From Lantana camara (Eukaryota > Streptophyta > Magnoliopsida > Lamiales > Verbenaceae), in assembly GCA_037501455.1 (NCBI GenBank), contig CM074858.1, positions 88,944,501-89,008,500 on the forward strand: a stretch of DNA of 64,000 bases, written 5' to 3'. The position numbers and the translations under genes are program-made. Under the pieces are notes generated by a model. It was not told the origin of the DNA. It saw only the letters and a list, made by a program, of their open reading frames with translations, and did not search any database. Numbering within the stretch: position 1 is the stretch's first letter; each line of letters begins with the position of its first letter. Shown piece after piece: positions 37,514 through 49,077 of this stretch.

Positions 37514-38287
37514 CTTTAGGATGTAGCACCCCGTACAGTGCGTCACGACATCCCCCGTCTTGGGAAATACGGGATAGAAACGCAGTGAAAATTTAAAATT
37601 TTTCCCAACTAAGCAAGATCGGAACTCGTAATTCCTATTCCCAGATTCGTAGGGATTCAAGAACTTACAAGAATCGACGCTTTCTTGAAACGTTTTGAGC
37701 CACCCTCAAACTCGCTTCATGTGGTAATGGCAACCCCGTCCCTCGAAAGATTCTTTCTACTAGATTCCAAAGTAGGTTTCCTCTAGAGTAATAATCCACA
37801 CCAACCTAGATACAAATCATGTCAGGGAAAGTGCTAACAATATAACATGTGTAAAGAAAGAAACATAAAACGAGAAGAAAGAGAGCAAGAGAATTATCCC
37901 CAATTCTTGAATCCATGAAGGTTGGGCGTGATCCCCTTGATCACGCGTACGGCAAAAACTCACGCCCTAAGCCCCTATTTATAGGTAGGGTTCGAACACC
38001 CCCTTTTTCTAGTTGGAATCGGATGACAACTTTGACTTTTCTTCTATTTTCTTTTCCTCCAAGAAATAGGAATCTTATTCAAAATAAGACTTTATATTTC
38101 TTCTAGAAAAAGAGTTCCTAATTAATATTAGGAATATTAATTATTCTAATAATAGTTAATATCTTATTCTCATAATATTTATTCTAATCATATTAGAATT
38201 AATATTCACTAGAATAATAAATAGAAGATATTTATTTATTTATTTATTCTAATCAAATTAGAACAACTAAATAATTAAATACTTAGA

Positions 38288-38490
38288 ATTAATTCTCTTA
38301 ATTAATTCCATGAAGGGCTTTAGAATTAATTCTCTAATTAATTCCAATGAGCTAAAATTAATTCTCTAATTAATTTTATTTCGTTCATATAATTAATTCT
38401 CTTAATTAATTACATTAGGGATTCATAATTAATTCTCTAATTAATTATATTTAGGCTTTATAATTAATTCTCTAATTAATTAACATGTGA
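38288..38490 (-). repeat. AATTAATT minisatellite, six units
   Basis: Six units built on AATTAATTCTCTAATTAATT with variable linkers. The matching block of C's other LTR (61396-61560) has five. Confidence 0.85.
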
Positions 38491-39227
38491 TCCAATTTTC
38501 ACAACCACGCCCAAACTCGAGCTCACGTGCCACACTTGTACATTTACACGTGTGGTCTCGTTTTGATCAACTACTTGATCTTTCTTTCAGTACCCTTTGT
38601 ACCCGGCATTTGTGTGTGACCCTCTAGGTTCATTTTCAGTTAGCAGTGAGACTAATCCGCATTATTATCTCACAGATCATACAATCATAATCTAGCAACA
38701 TCTGTATTACCCCTACCCCGAACAATGAATATATATTCGAAAGAACCTTTCAATCAATGATAGCTGTGAGGTACGATCCTCCTACCAACCTATCTCTCGA
38801 TTAAGATCTAGGGCATGGGAATAATAAGAGCCCTACTAATCTCAATCTTAAAGCTAAGTCCGTTTCATATCCATTTGATCTCAATCCAAGAAACCCTTTT
38901 CTTGATGTCTTGATCCACTACCTCGGCCGAGGGTTTAAGATGGCATATGAACGACTCATGCAATGAGAGATCTTCTTGCATTACAGCAAGTGTAGGTCCT
39001 TTGTTGATTCTCATATGCTTCCATGTGCCACTTGTACAGCACCAGCATAAGCCTTGAATCAGTTGTCTAAGGCGACACCCTTTAAAGCTTATACCTAGGA
39101 CTACAGAGTTAGCCCACAAAGCATCAATGGAATCTCAAGTCAAAGGATTAATTTACTCACGCCATTGACCTGTGAGATATTTTCTAATCTGGAAGTTTCT
39201 ATTTCTAGGTATAGAAACTTCCTTTCC

Positions 39228-40598
39228 TGTAACGGCCCGGTTTTCCATTTATGTATTATGTTATATTTTGTAAACATTTCATAACATTATATACAATATA
39301 TCTTTACGCATTTATATGAATTACCGTTAACGTGGAATTTATGTGAATTATTTACGTATGTGACTAAACGCTCGTATATGTCCCTACTTGATCATTCCTT
39401 ATATGTGTGGACTTAATTGCATAACATGAATGGATTTAATTGATCTTTTGCCAGGAGTTAATACTTAAGTGCATCAATTCAAATATTCCAAGGACCTAAT
39501 TGCAATACGTGTTGAGTCATGCTTCATAGTGGAAGACTTTTGCATATATCTTTATCTCTCACATTCATTCATCACATTTCATCAAACATTTCACACACTC
39601 ACACACACTAGATTGTTGGAGGAATTTCATGCTTTGAAGCATGATCAACATCATTCCATCATTTCTTCCCTTCTTTCTTTCATCCTAAGGTGGCATCAGA
39701 GCCCGGTTGCAAAACCGCTGTTCTAGCGTCGTGTCTTGTAAGTCTAGGTCGTGCGGCATAGGATTATTTGATAATTTAAAGAGTCTTGCATTTTATTTGA
39801 ATTTACTTGAATTACTTGAACTTATTTGAACTAGTTGAATTATGTGTTTTATTTGCATCTTGTGGTCTTAATTGTATCCATTTGCATCCACTAATCCAAC
39901 ATGCTTACCTAGTGTCTTGATTACAGGATGCCTCGTGCTCTTCCTCGTCATGAGCACTCCCCCGGTCATAGGAGACATCGCCGAGATCGTTCTCCTCGGG
40001 TTCCTCCACAACCACCCCCTCCGGCACAGCCTCAGGATTTTCTCAATTCTGTAGTTCGAATTGTTGATCAGGGGGTAAGAGATTTTGTTCCTCCAGCACC
40101 ACCGGCACCACCGCCACAACCAACATAGATTTTTATCGTGCTTAGGGAGTTTCAAAATTAGCAACCTTCAAAATTCTACAAAGGAAATGATATTCAGGCA
40201 GAGCAATGGCTTAACGAGGTTGAAAGAATTGGGAACTTATTCCATGTGACTCGCCGAAGAAAGCCCAATGCACTATTTCATTAATTCAAGGTAAGGCTTA
40301 CTCTTGGTGGGAAAGCACCAAAATTGTTCTAGATGCCGCCGAGGAAGAAGTCACCTTGGAGGTTTTTGTAATGAAGTTGAACTTGAAGGGTGATAATAAA
40401 ATACATGTACCTTATGCTTCAGTTTTATTATTTGTTCATGTTGGAATTAGATGAGGGTTAGTCCCGCCTAGCTAGTGGTTAGTTTTTCTTTAGTGTCACC
40501 CGTTCGCTATAGTCTTGGTTCATGTACGGATTACCCATTTCGTATGTGGACTGCGCTATAGTGCGGGGATGTGGCTACCTTGCGTTCCGGGTGCTACA
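39228..40598 (+). mobile_element. Gypsy remnant D, internally deleted, with TSD
   Basis: A 1,371-bp insertion flanked by perfect TTTCC (39223-39227 and 40599-40603). It starts TGTAACGGCCCGG and ends GGGTGCTACA. A tRNA-iMet PBS variant TGGCATCAGAGC is at 39691-39702. A Gag start (MPRALPRHEHSP) is at 39928, followed by a Pro-rich stretch and the Gag segment F-Y-K-G-N-D-I-Q-A-E-Q-W-L (about 40170-40212). Only about 450 bases of the 5' LTR and about 150 of the 3' LTR end remain, and pol is absent, so at least two deletions occurred. Confidence 0.85.
39928..40390 (+). pseudogene. Gag fragment of gypsy D
   Basis: The frame opens MPRALPRHEHSP and runs 66 codons through a Pro-rich region to a stop at about 40126. 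The Gag core continues after it with N-E-V-E-R-I-G-N-L-F-H-V (about 40213-40250), with a frameshift near 40255. It ends in the deletion that joins it to the 3' LTR tail. Confidence 0.75.
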
Positions 40599-41062
40599 TT
40601 TCCCATTTAGGAATCTTCTCACACGGGACACCTCAGTGTACCCGTTTTTCACAACGAGCACCCTCATGTATTGCGTACGCATCAGCTATGCACTTTACAC
40701 CCCATGAAACAGGATGATCCTTCTTAAGGACGCAATCCCACGAGCAAGTCTCAATCGAGCCAAATCAACACTCCCACTGTTTATTGGACTCATCGACTTG
40801 GAGTGATTTCTAATCCGGCCTTGAGTTAGGGCTTGTTTCATGTGTCATTCACCTAATGACAAAGTCCTTAACAACCTTATGGATTAGGGGAGTTCTAATA
40901 CATGGGCACGTAATGGAAAAACACAAAACACGTATTGGCATATAAAGAAGTGTTTCCATATGATAATAATCAATCGTATATTATTCAAAGATTGTCTGTG
41001 ACAGAAAGAAAGTCCCAAAGCAGATTTCATCGAATCGGTTTTCTAGGGCACTATTCCTAACA

Positions 41063-43575
41063 ATCTCCCACTTACCCGTAAAAGCCATTTAGGTACACAA
41101 AACACTGTACCTTGAGAGCCTATTGACTTTGGGCGTTTCCAAAGTGGATCTGCTATATTCTTTACTGATGTGACCCTCTTAGGAAACACCTTTTCCTTAT
41201 AAAATGATTCATAATCACGTGTCCAGTCTCTTGGTGAGGTCTTGGTTCTCTTACTTGAGCAACCACCCATTTAATCATATGATATGATAATGGAGTTGTT
41301 TCATGCTAGGAACTTCATCTAACTAGTTAGATGGAGTTTCTTACCCAAACACTTAACTTAGCGTTATTTAATACGACTAAGTTTTCAACTACGATAGTCG
41401 ACTTTTGCAATGTCCGTCCTTGGGACACCTTTCCAATACATTGTATTACCATTTAGGTAGAAGTTGTATCCTTTCAATGATTTACAATCATCTATGTTTA
41501 ATGCAACGATTACATCAACATAACCTTCTATGATAAGATCTTTTTGGGCTCTGTAAACTAATACATATCCTCATTTCTTCTCAAGTACTTTGAGGACATC
41601 CTTTATAGAAATCTAATGACCTTCTCTGAGGTCATATTAGATTCGGCCCACTACGCTTAGTGTTGCGCCATATCTAATTTTGTACACAACTTTGCATACA
41701 TTATGCTCCCTTCTTTTAAGGGGTTTTGGACATTCTAACTTTCTTAAAGTTATCTTAGGACACATCTCTTCAAAAGAGTTGTTCCATTGTCCATACTAAA
41801 CTCCTTTTAGTACCTTGATTATGTACTCCTTTGTGACAATCCATTTATTCTCTTAGATCTAACTTCTATAGATCTAAATTTCGAGAATTTAGGATAATCA
41901 CTAAGATCTTTCATGTCAAATTGTTTCTTAAACAAAATTTTGGTTACTTTCATATCATCATTCGCACTCCTAATGAGAAGGATGTTATCTTCTAAAGTAC
42001 CAAAAGTTGAAGCTCTTACATCACCATCTTTCATATGTACAATTTGAGACTTTTTTTACTTCTATCTGTGTCAAACGATTTGACTATCCTATGGAATCGA
42101 ATTGTCTAACTCCTAGAAGCCTTTATCAATCCACAGATTGACTTAGGGATTTGCATACCTTATGCATACTCCCACTGAATATGAGATTCATAGAAATACC
42201 TTAGTTTAATCTCTTTCAATCTCATATTGAACAAGACAGTTCTCATATTCATTTATCATATCTCATAGTTAGAATATGAGGATGTGGTAAACACAATCCA
42301 AATGGACTTTTGAAATTGAAGATGTGGTAAACACAATCCAAATGGACTTTTGCATTTCAACCGTCAAAAAGGTTGTAATGCTTTCCATTTACTCGAAGCT
42401 CTATGAGCTTGATCCTATCAGGTGGATCAACCAAGGTCCAAACTTGGTTTGAATATATGGAATCCATATTGGATTTCAAAGCTTGCTTACACTACTCAGA
42501 TGACAGTGTCTCCTCTTTAAGTAATTCCTCGGTTATCTACGAACGTGTTCTAAACGCGTCTTAAGAGGAGGTTTTCACACTTGTACATACTCTAAAATTT
42601 GGCTAAGTTTTATCAGATGGGCTTGTTTCTTCTATATGTGGCGTGGGATAAATATCTTCAAATTTCTCTGAGGTCTGCTCTCTTGCCTCTCTTCTCTTAC
42701 AGGAACGATTCGTTAAGAAAGGTACATTCCTACAAACAAACAACCTTTGTTCAAGAGAATTGCAGAAACAATATTCTATATCGCTGTGTAAACTTGAACT
42801 GGTTTCAAGCTTATCTCCCGCTATCCTTTTCACTCAAGAGGATTTCCCAAAATTATTGGACAAGAATAATTGGGAACTATTGAATGCCATATTTCATAGT
42901 GCAATTAAGGAACTGGTTTTGAAAGGTATTAGATTCAAAATCTCTAACAGCATATTCTAGGGGTTTATTCCTAAAATGAATATAAGCCAGTAAAGCTTGT
43001 TATGGAACTAACCATATCTTATAAGGTTTTGTTCTTTCATTTAGAAACACTAAGGTGTTCTTGAACTTGTTTACTGAGAGATAATCCTATTATCTCTAAG
43101 ATGACAAAGGAATTAGTCTCTAAGGTATTCGCTATCTCGATCAGATCGAGTTGCTTATAACTCATGACTACTTCTGTTCCTAACCTCCTTTTGAAATTCT
43201 AAGAATTTATATAAGTTTCGAATTTGTACTTCATCAAGTACAATCATTCATAATAATTAAAATAATGATTGTTTCTAGTGGTCACACTGAGTAATAGACA
43301 AAACGTCAATGTGGATCAAAATCTACCAAGTGTTTCGGCACGTTTCCAAGTTTCTCCTAAACGGGGTTTTGACAACGTTTCACTTAAGACAGGATTCATA
43401 GGAAAGTCAACTTTCTAGGTTCATCCTAAGATGTCTAACTCACTAATCCTTTCGTCTTAACGTGTCAAAAGCAATTCGAAACTTTGTCATCTCACTTGCT
43501 TTTGTTATCTCGTTGTATGTTCAGAACATTAGTTTTTTGAGTCTTTGCACAACGGATTATGCAGAATCAACTCAA
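41063..43575 (-). pseudogene. Copia C protease end, integrase, RT and RNase H pseudogene
   Basis: Starting from 43575 and going down: end of the protease region, then integrase with V-x-D-K-L-E, F-V-C-R-N and E-E-T-S-P-S-D (42603-42833) matching B at 49700-49935. RT follows, with the L-L-I-x-x-A-N-D-D-M-K-V-T-K segment at 41819-42034, then RNase H and the tail I-A-D-P-L (about 41150). The 3' end reads GGCAAGTGGGAGATTG-like sequence next to the LTR. Many stops and frameshifts. Compared with B it lacks about 0.3 kb of protease sequence around the B insertion point. Confidence 0.87.
42281..42352. repeat. 40-bp tandem duplication in copia C RT
   Basis: GATGTGGTAAACACAATCC and the following AAATGGACTTTTG occur at 42281-42313 and again at 42321-42352 (period 40). 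This is a local duplication in the dead RT gene; A and B have one copy. Confidence 0.85.
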
Positions 43576-45514
43576 TGTTAGGAATAGTGCCCTAGAAAGC
43601 CGATTGTATATCCGCTTTGTACTTTTCCTTATTGTGATCACAGATAATCTTTGAATAAAATAACGAATTGAGGCAACACTTCTTTATATTCTCTTGTTTG
43701 GTATGCGTTTACTTTAGCTGTGCATGTATGAGAACTCCCATAATCCTGATGACTTTAGGACTGTACCATTTAGGTGAAATGGTTCATGAAAAGAGCCCTA
43801 TATCACATAAGTCATGATTAGTAAAATACTCTAAGCCGATGAGTCCTACAGACAGTGGGAGTGTCAACCTGACTCTAAGGCTTGCATGTGGGATCACGCC
43901 CTTAAGAAGGACCACCTTGTTTCATGGAGGTGCAAAGTGTATAGTTGATACGTGCGTGATACATGAGGGTGCTTACTTCCATAAGTAAGTTCACTGAGAT
44001 GCCCCGTGTGAGAAGATTCCTAAATGGGAAAGGAAGTTTCTATTTTAGGAAACGAAAACTTCCTGATTAGGAAATATCTCACGAGTCATTGATGTGATTA
44101 ATTGATCCTTAGACTTGAGGTTCCATGTCGCTTTATGAGTTAACTCTGTAGTCTTAGGTATAAGCTTTAAAGGGTGTCGCCTTAGACAACTGATTCAAGG
44201 CTTATGCTGGGGCTACACAAGTGATTCATGGAAGTGAATGAGAATCAAGAAAGGACCTACACTTGCATTTGCAAGGTGATCTCTTCTTGTGTAAGTCATT
44301 CATATGCCATATGGAGTCTTTGGCCAAGGCAGTAGATCAAGACATCAAGAAAAGGGTTTCTTGGATTGAGATCAAATGGATATGAAATGCACTTAGCTTT
44401 ACGACCAGATTATTAGGGTTCTGATTATTCCCTTACCCAAGATCTTGGTCGAGAGATAGTAAGTAGGAGGATTGTATCTCACATGAATCAATGACTTAAA
44501 GGTTCTGTCGAATCAAGACATTCCAATTCAGCTAGGGGTTAAACACCTATTGCTAGACTATGGTCGTTTAATCTGTGGACTGATTAATTAATTAGTGAAT
44601 TAATTAATTAGGGTCACTGCTAATTAAATTGAGAACCTAGAGGGTCGCACACAACAACTTGGTTACATGAGTTAAGGCTTTGAAATGATTAACGAGTTAA
44701 TCGAGCCAAAAGGGTACCACACGTGTGAATCACACGTGTGGGTTACGTGAGTAACACGTGTCCTTGGGGACACGTGTGTCACACGTGTATATATATTTAT
44801 GTGATTAAATAATTAATGTGTTAATTATTTAATAGACTTTGGTTTAATTTTGAATTACAAAGAAAGTCTTATTTTGGAGAAAAAATAATCTATTTAATTA
44901 ATTACGAATTAATTAATTAGATAGATAAATTATTTATTTATTAATAAATAAAGTATAATATTATCCAAAAGGGGTTTGGATATTTTAGCTCTCTTAAAGG
45001 TTGATTTGAATTAGAATTCAAAGTCAAGGTTTGGAATTACTTGATGATCAAGTAATAAGAGAGAGAGGGACCAAATCCTTAGTCCATAAGGACTAGGTTC
45101 GGCCGCCCCTCTCTATATTATATATAGGGGAGCTTGAGCTCCCCTTAGAGAGTAATTGACAATTCTTTTGGTTCATGTGTTGAACACCATCCTTTCTACA
45201 AGATCAAATAAACCCTAGGTTAAGCCTAAACACTAACTAGAGAACTAGCATCCTTACTTGTTAGACTGTAGACAAGTTGGTGGACTATCTCTAGAGCGCT
45301 TCAAGTTAGAAGTTTTTAAAGATTCGAGCTTTACCAAGGAGAGGGGATCAAGCCACGAGAAGAGCGTTCTGGGGTAGCTTGAAACGCTTCAAGAAAGATT
45401 ATTGAAAAGTAAGTTTCTTTGCCTTACGAATTTGGATTCATGATTGCGAGTTTCGATCCTTTTTGTTGGAAAAGTTTTAAATTTCCGCTGCTTTCTCATT
45501 CCTGTTTTCCAACA
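43576..45514 (+). mobile_element. 5' LTR of copia B
   Basis: A 1,939-bp LTR, TGTTAGGAATAG to TTTTCCAACA. CACGTG boxes start at 44720, 44733, 44755, 44771 and 44782, with a sixth mutated to TACGTG at 44744. TATATATA is at 45119-45126, the palindrome with one mismatch at 45127-45144, and AATAAA at 45207-45212. By-eye comparison with the 3' LTR shows no difference over 43576-44742 and 21 substitutions after that. Confidence 0.95.
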
Positions 45515-45516
45515 AG

Positions 45517-45528
45517 TGGTATCAGAGC
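45517..45528 (+). other. Primer binding site of copia B (tRNA-iMet)
   Basis: TGGTATCAGAGC two bases after the LTR end, complementary to the 3' end of plant initiator Met tRNA. Confidence 0.93.
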
Positions 45529-45794
45529 CACCTCGTTAATCGCGTTTCTGATTCGTCTCCACTTAATTGAATTTGGTAGAAATTCTTAGGCTTAGATGCG
45601 AATTGAGTATTCTTGAGTTCTTTTAGAAAGCCTGATTACGAAACTATATTTTTCCCAAAAAGTTTCTGAAAAACGTTTTCGAAAATTTGATTGAAATTAT
45701 TTGGATCAAATATATTTAAATCGTGTTTTAAATTTTGGATTGTTGTTGGTTTTTGAACTGAAACACGAAACATGAAATACGAAAATCGCGTTAC

Positions 45795-46075
45795 GAAAAC
45801 GCGAGCCTAGGCGTGCTAGGGCGTCGTATGCCCAGGCCCGCACCACCACCGCACAGCAGTCCCGCAGCCGTGCGGGACTGTCCGCCCATCCCTCCCGCAA
45901 CCGCGCGGGAGGCCGCCCGCCAGTGCCTAGGGGTGCCCGCACACCCCTCCCGCAACCGTGCGGGAGCCTGCCGGGCCACGCCTGCCCCCTCCCGCCCAGC
46001 GGCTGCGCACCATGCGCGCGCGCGTACGCGGCTGCCTGGCATGGTCTCAGGCGGGCGTGCAATCCATTCTGGGTC
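45795..46075. repeat. GC-rich hairpin-prone island in copia B leader
   Basis: CCCGCAGCCGTGCGGGA, CCCGCAACCGCGCGGGA and CCCGCAACCGTGCGGGA are successive short palindrome-like units in about 280 bases of GC-rich DNA, within an element that is otherwise AT-rich. Confidence 0.8.
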
Positions 46076-47234
46076 GTTCGTTTCGCGATCTTCATTTTCG
46101 TGTTTAGTCCAATCCAATCCGGATTTAATTTTTCTGAATTTTTTTTTATTTAAATTAAAAGTTATTTTTGTAATAATTGTTTAAATTGGGATTTTGAAAA
46201 ATTAAGCGATTTAAATTTTGGGAAAATTGCAAACTTTATTTTATGAAAATATTAAAAGAATAAAATTATTAATTTTCAAAAATTAATTGGGATTTTATTA
46301 GTTTATAGTTTTTTTGGGTTTTATAGAAAAGGCTCTTGAACAAGAATTGCATCTAAGTCGTGTTTTAAGCTATTAGAGCTTAAAGCGAGAATTTTAATTT
46401 ATTGGTTAAATTTAAATTCTTGCAATTTATGCATGTTAGGTGATCATGGGTTTAGACTTATGTATGGTTTTAATTTATGCACATGGATGGTTTAAATTGG
46501 GGTTGGAGCCCTATAGTTGCGTTTTTCAATTGAAGTTGGAGCCTCACTTATGTGCGTACTGTTATGTAATTTATTATGTGGCTTTCCATATTACTGTTTT
46601 GAGGCCTGGGTATGCCCCGTGTATTTGTCTAAGGCCAATATGAAGATTGAGCCTTATTACTTTTCAATACTTTTTCATTTTTTTGAGAGTAGAATAGGTG
46701 GTGAGGTTTTATTTTCATTTTGGAGACAATGCACCCATGGAGTAAGATGGACCACATTCAAGTAACAAGGAGGCCATAAGTGAAGACCCCTCAAAATGTT
46801 AGGGAGGGGAATCTCAATTGAAGATGTAATAGAGATAGGGCTCGTATTTTGTCACTGCTTTCCCTTATGTGATTTAAACTGTTTATGTGGCATGTATGTT
46901 AGAACTTGTGATTGTGGAGTGGCTCCCACATATCACGCACAAAATACGTAGAACCCAAGATCATCACATGTTAGTATCATGCTAGGACATGTTATCTGCT
47001 AAGTGCTTGTGTGAAATGCATTTAACTTGTACTTGCATTAATCAAGACTAATTAAAATTGGATAACATGTATGTTGGTGAGGTCGAACCGGATAACTCTC
47101 CGATTGATTCGCAAATTCCCGTTAATTATTAAGTTAATTTCGAACAATAGGTGTTTAATTCTAGATGCAAATTTTAAATTAAATTCCTAGCATTCCATCA
47201 ATAGGTTTTAAGTTTAGTAAGTGAAGCTAGTTAT

Positions 47235-47554
47235 TGTCCGCGAGTTGTGGGATAGCTAGTGGAGCTTATTAGTTCTTAGTTACCTAATTGATCATTTTAA
47301 ATGATCAATATTTCGTGGTCAATTTTGGCAAGGGCGATGTCCACGAGTCGTGGGTCGTTCGAACTAAGTTTTGATCATGATCTTATGATTGATGGGTCTA
47401 GCTTAACGACTAAGTAAATATGGATGTCGCACGAGTCGTGGGTCCATATTGAAAGATAGGTGATGCAAAAACAATTACTAAGAGTTCTAAAGGTGTTAGA
47501 ATTGGTAAATTGTACCTACCTAGGGTTTTACTTAGAATGTCCGCGAGTCGTGGG
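47235..47554 (+). repeat. Four spaced copies of the leader motif (element B)
   Basis: Copies at 47235-47251, 47336-47353, 47423-47445 and 47536-47554, the same order and near-equal spacing as in A. The last ends about 206 bases before the gag ATG. Confidence 0.88.
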
Positions 47555-47760
47555 TTCGAGGTAAAATGTTTGGGATCTTAGTACCCATTGGGAAACGTGT
47601 TCCTCTTAGATCTTTGGGAATTATAGATCTTCGAAAAACAGTGGGAGTTACATTAGATTAAATACCTTATCTTTTGTATATCGTTATAATTCAGCATGCT
47701 CACTAGTTCTCTGTTTCACCATTTAGGTCGTAGATTCTGTGATTCTCTACGTGTTTTGAA

Positions 47761-49077
47761 ATGGCAACCAAAAACCCTCTTGTATCGATCCTCGAGTCAA
47801 ACAAGTTGACTGGTCCCAACTATTCTGATTGGCTAAGGAATCTGAAAATCATTTTAGATTCTGAGAAGAGAACTTATGTTCTCTTCGAAGGGAAGCCTAG
47901 TCCCGAAGGGGACGCTCCCACTCGGGCCGAGCGGGACGCGATCCAGAAGTGGAAGGATGATAATCTCCAAACCTGTTGCCTTATGTTGGCTAACATGTCT
48001 CCGGACTTGCAAAGGCAACATGAGGCCATGGAATTTGCTTGGGAGATTTACGACCACTTAGAGCAACTTTACCGCCCTCATGAACGTATTACAAGGTATA
48101 ACACTTCAAAGGAATTGTTCCACTTGAGAATGAGGGAAGGTTCAAGTGTCCATGAATATGGACTCAAGTTTCTCGCCCTTACTGAGAAACTTGCTTCCAT
48201 GGACATGCCACTGAAAGATGAGCTTTCGGTGGACTTGTTGCTAGCCTCGCTCCCACCATCATTCAACACATTTGTCCTTAACTTCAATATGAATCATGCT
48301 GGTGCTACTGTAGCTGAGCGGATTAGTCAGCTTGTGATTACTGAAAGCACGATCAAGAAGGATAATAAGGTTTTGATGATGAATGCTCCATCTTCCTCTT
48401 CTGGGCCTTCTAAAGGTAAGGGCAAGAAAGCCCAAAAGAAGAAGAAGAAACCCCTTAGGCCCACTGGTGGCATTTCGAAGGGGAAGGCCCAAAAGAAGAA
48501 GTGTGATCAGAAAGAGGATGTTTGCTTCCATTGTGGCAAAGCGGGACATTGGAGGAGAAACTGCCCAGAGTACAAGACTACTCTAAAGACAGGTATGTTT
48601 CTCGTTGAAGTAAATCTTTCTATTAATTCTAGTTCTTGGGTACTTGATACCGGTTGTGGAGCTCATATCTGTAATGATGTACAGATGCTAAATGAAGTCC
48701 AACAACTCAGAGAAGGAGAATGTGTCTTGAAGATCGGCAATGACTCAAATGTTGAAGCTCGAGCTTTAGGCACAATTAGATTAGATTTAGGTAGTTTTGA
48801 GTTAGTTTTAAATAAAGTCCTTTATGTACCGAGCATTATTCGTAATATAATTTCAGTTCCAATTTTAGATTGTAAAGGTTATAAAACTTATATTAAGAAT
48901 GGTAAATTCTTTATCAAACAGAACAACTCTTCTGTTCACATCGGTACTCTAAGGAATGGACTTTATCTAACTCAGAATATCAATATTATGAATAGACAAC
49001 GAGAAACTAAACGTAAGAGAGATAACAAAGTTTCAGCTCCTTTATGGCAAGATAAACACTTTAGGATCATTCTCTAA
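47761..49077 (+). CDS. Copia B Gag-protease open frame
   Basis: 438 codons from the ATG at 47761; the A copy supports the start (MVTKNPLV at 1999). Gag occupies about residues 1-250, with L-T-G-P-N-Y-S-D-W-L near the start, typical of copia Gag. A basic Lys-rich stretch (about 220-250) precedes a complete CCHC zinc knuckle, C255-x2-C258-x4-H263-x4-C268, which binds RNA in packaging. The aspartic protease motif D296-T-G follows in W-V-L-D-T-G-C-G-A-H-I. The frame then continues into the pre-integrase region and ends early in A-P-L-W-Q-D-K, where about 45 bases are missing compared with A, including the integrase His-His finger half. Gag and protease look intact; whether they are expressed cannot be told. 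Confidence 0.9.
   Translation: MATKNPLVSILESNKLTGPNYSDWLRNLKIILDSEKRTYVLFEGKPSPEGDAPTRAERDAIQKWKDDNLQTCCLMLANMSPDLQRQHEAMEFAWEIYDHLEQLYRPHERITRYNTSKELFHLRMREGSSVHEYGLKFLALTEKLASMDMPLKDELSVDLLLASLPPSFNTFVLNFNMNHAGATVAERISQLVITESTIKKDNKVLMMNAPSSSSGPSKGKGKKAQKKKKKPLRPTGGISKGKAQKKKCDQKEDVCFHCGKAGHWRRNCPEYKTTLKTGMFLVEVNLSINSSSWVLDTGCGAHICNDVQMLNEVQQLREGECVLKIGNDSNVEARALGTIRLDLGSFELVLNKVLYVPSIIRNIISVPILDCKGYKTYIKNGKFFIKQNNSSVHIGTLRNGLYLTQNINIMNRQRETKRKRDNKVSAPLWQDKHFRIIL

Larger units (their letters stand above)
31779..37557 (-). mobile_element. Ty3/gypsy element E (Tekay-like), pol mostly lost
   Basis: Minus-strand element: 3' LTR 31779-34726, polypurine tract beyond it, an internal region of only 2.8 kb (34727-37521), a PBS at 37502-37513, and the first 36 bases of the 5' LTR (37522-37557) before copia C interrupts it. 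The LTR starts TGTAGCACCCCG and ends GGGGTGTCACA. A TSD candidate is AGTCC (31774-31778); its partner would be beyond 64000. The short internal region keeps a Gag remnant but no recognisable RT. Confidence 0.88.
37558..41062 (-). mobile_element. 3' LTR of copia C (with insertion D)
   Basis: LTR running from TCTTGGGAAAT (the CA end altered) to CTATTCCTAACA on the + strand. It is 2,128 bp after removing D and its TSD. A TATAAATA box is on the minus strand at 37976-37983 and the AATTAATT minisatellite at 38288-38490. It aligns with 60670-62658. Confidence 0.9.
45529..47760 (+). other. Untranslated leader of copia B
   Basis: A 2.2-kb leader between PBS and gag ATG, unusually long. It contains a GC-rich island (about 45795-46075) with repeated CCCGCA...GTGCGGG inverted repeats, then AT-rich sequence with conserved stretches shared with A and C (for example TATGCCCCGTGTATTTGTC at 46610), then the four-copy motif (47235-47554). 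Open frames in the island (45813-46184 and its antisense) follow its GC composition and are not conserved in A or C. Confidence 0.8.

Noticed and set aside
45706..46184. Overlapping open frames of 108-129 codons on both strands in the B leader
   Set aside because: They coincide exactly with the GC-rich island, lack any domain, and are not conserved in the A or C leaders. Long frames on both strands are expected from high GC content.
48259..48549. Minus-strand frame with a hydrophobic stretch
   Set aside because: Antisense of the Lys-rich Gag segment of B; reverse-complemented Lys codons (AAG) give Leu (CTT).
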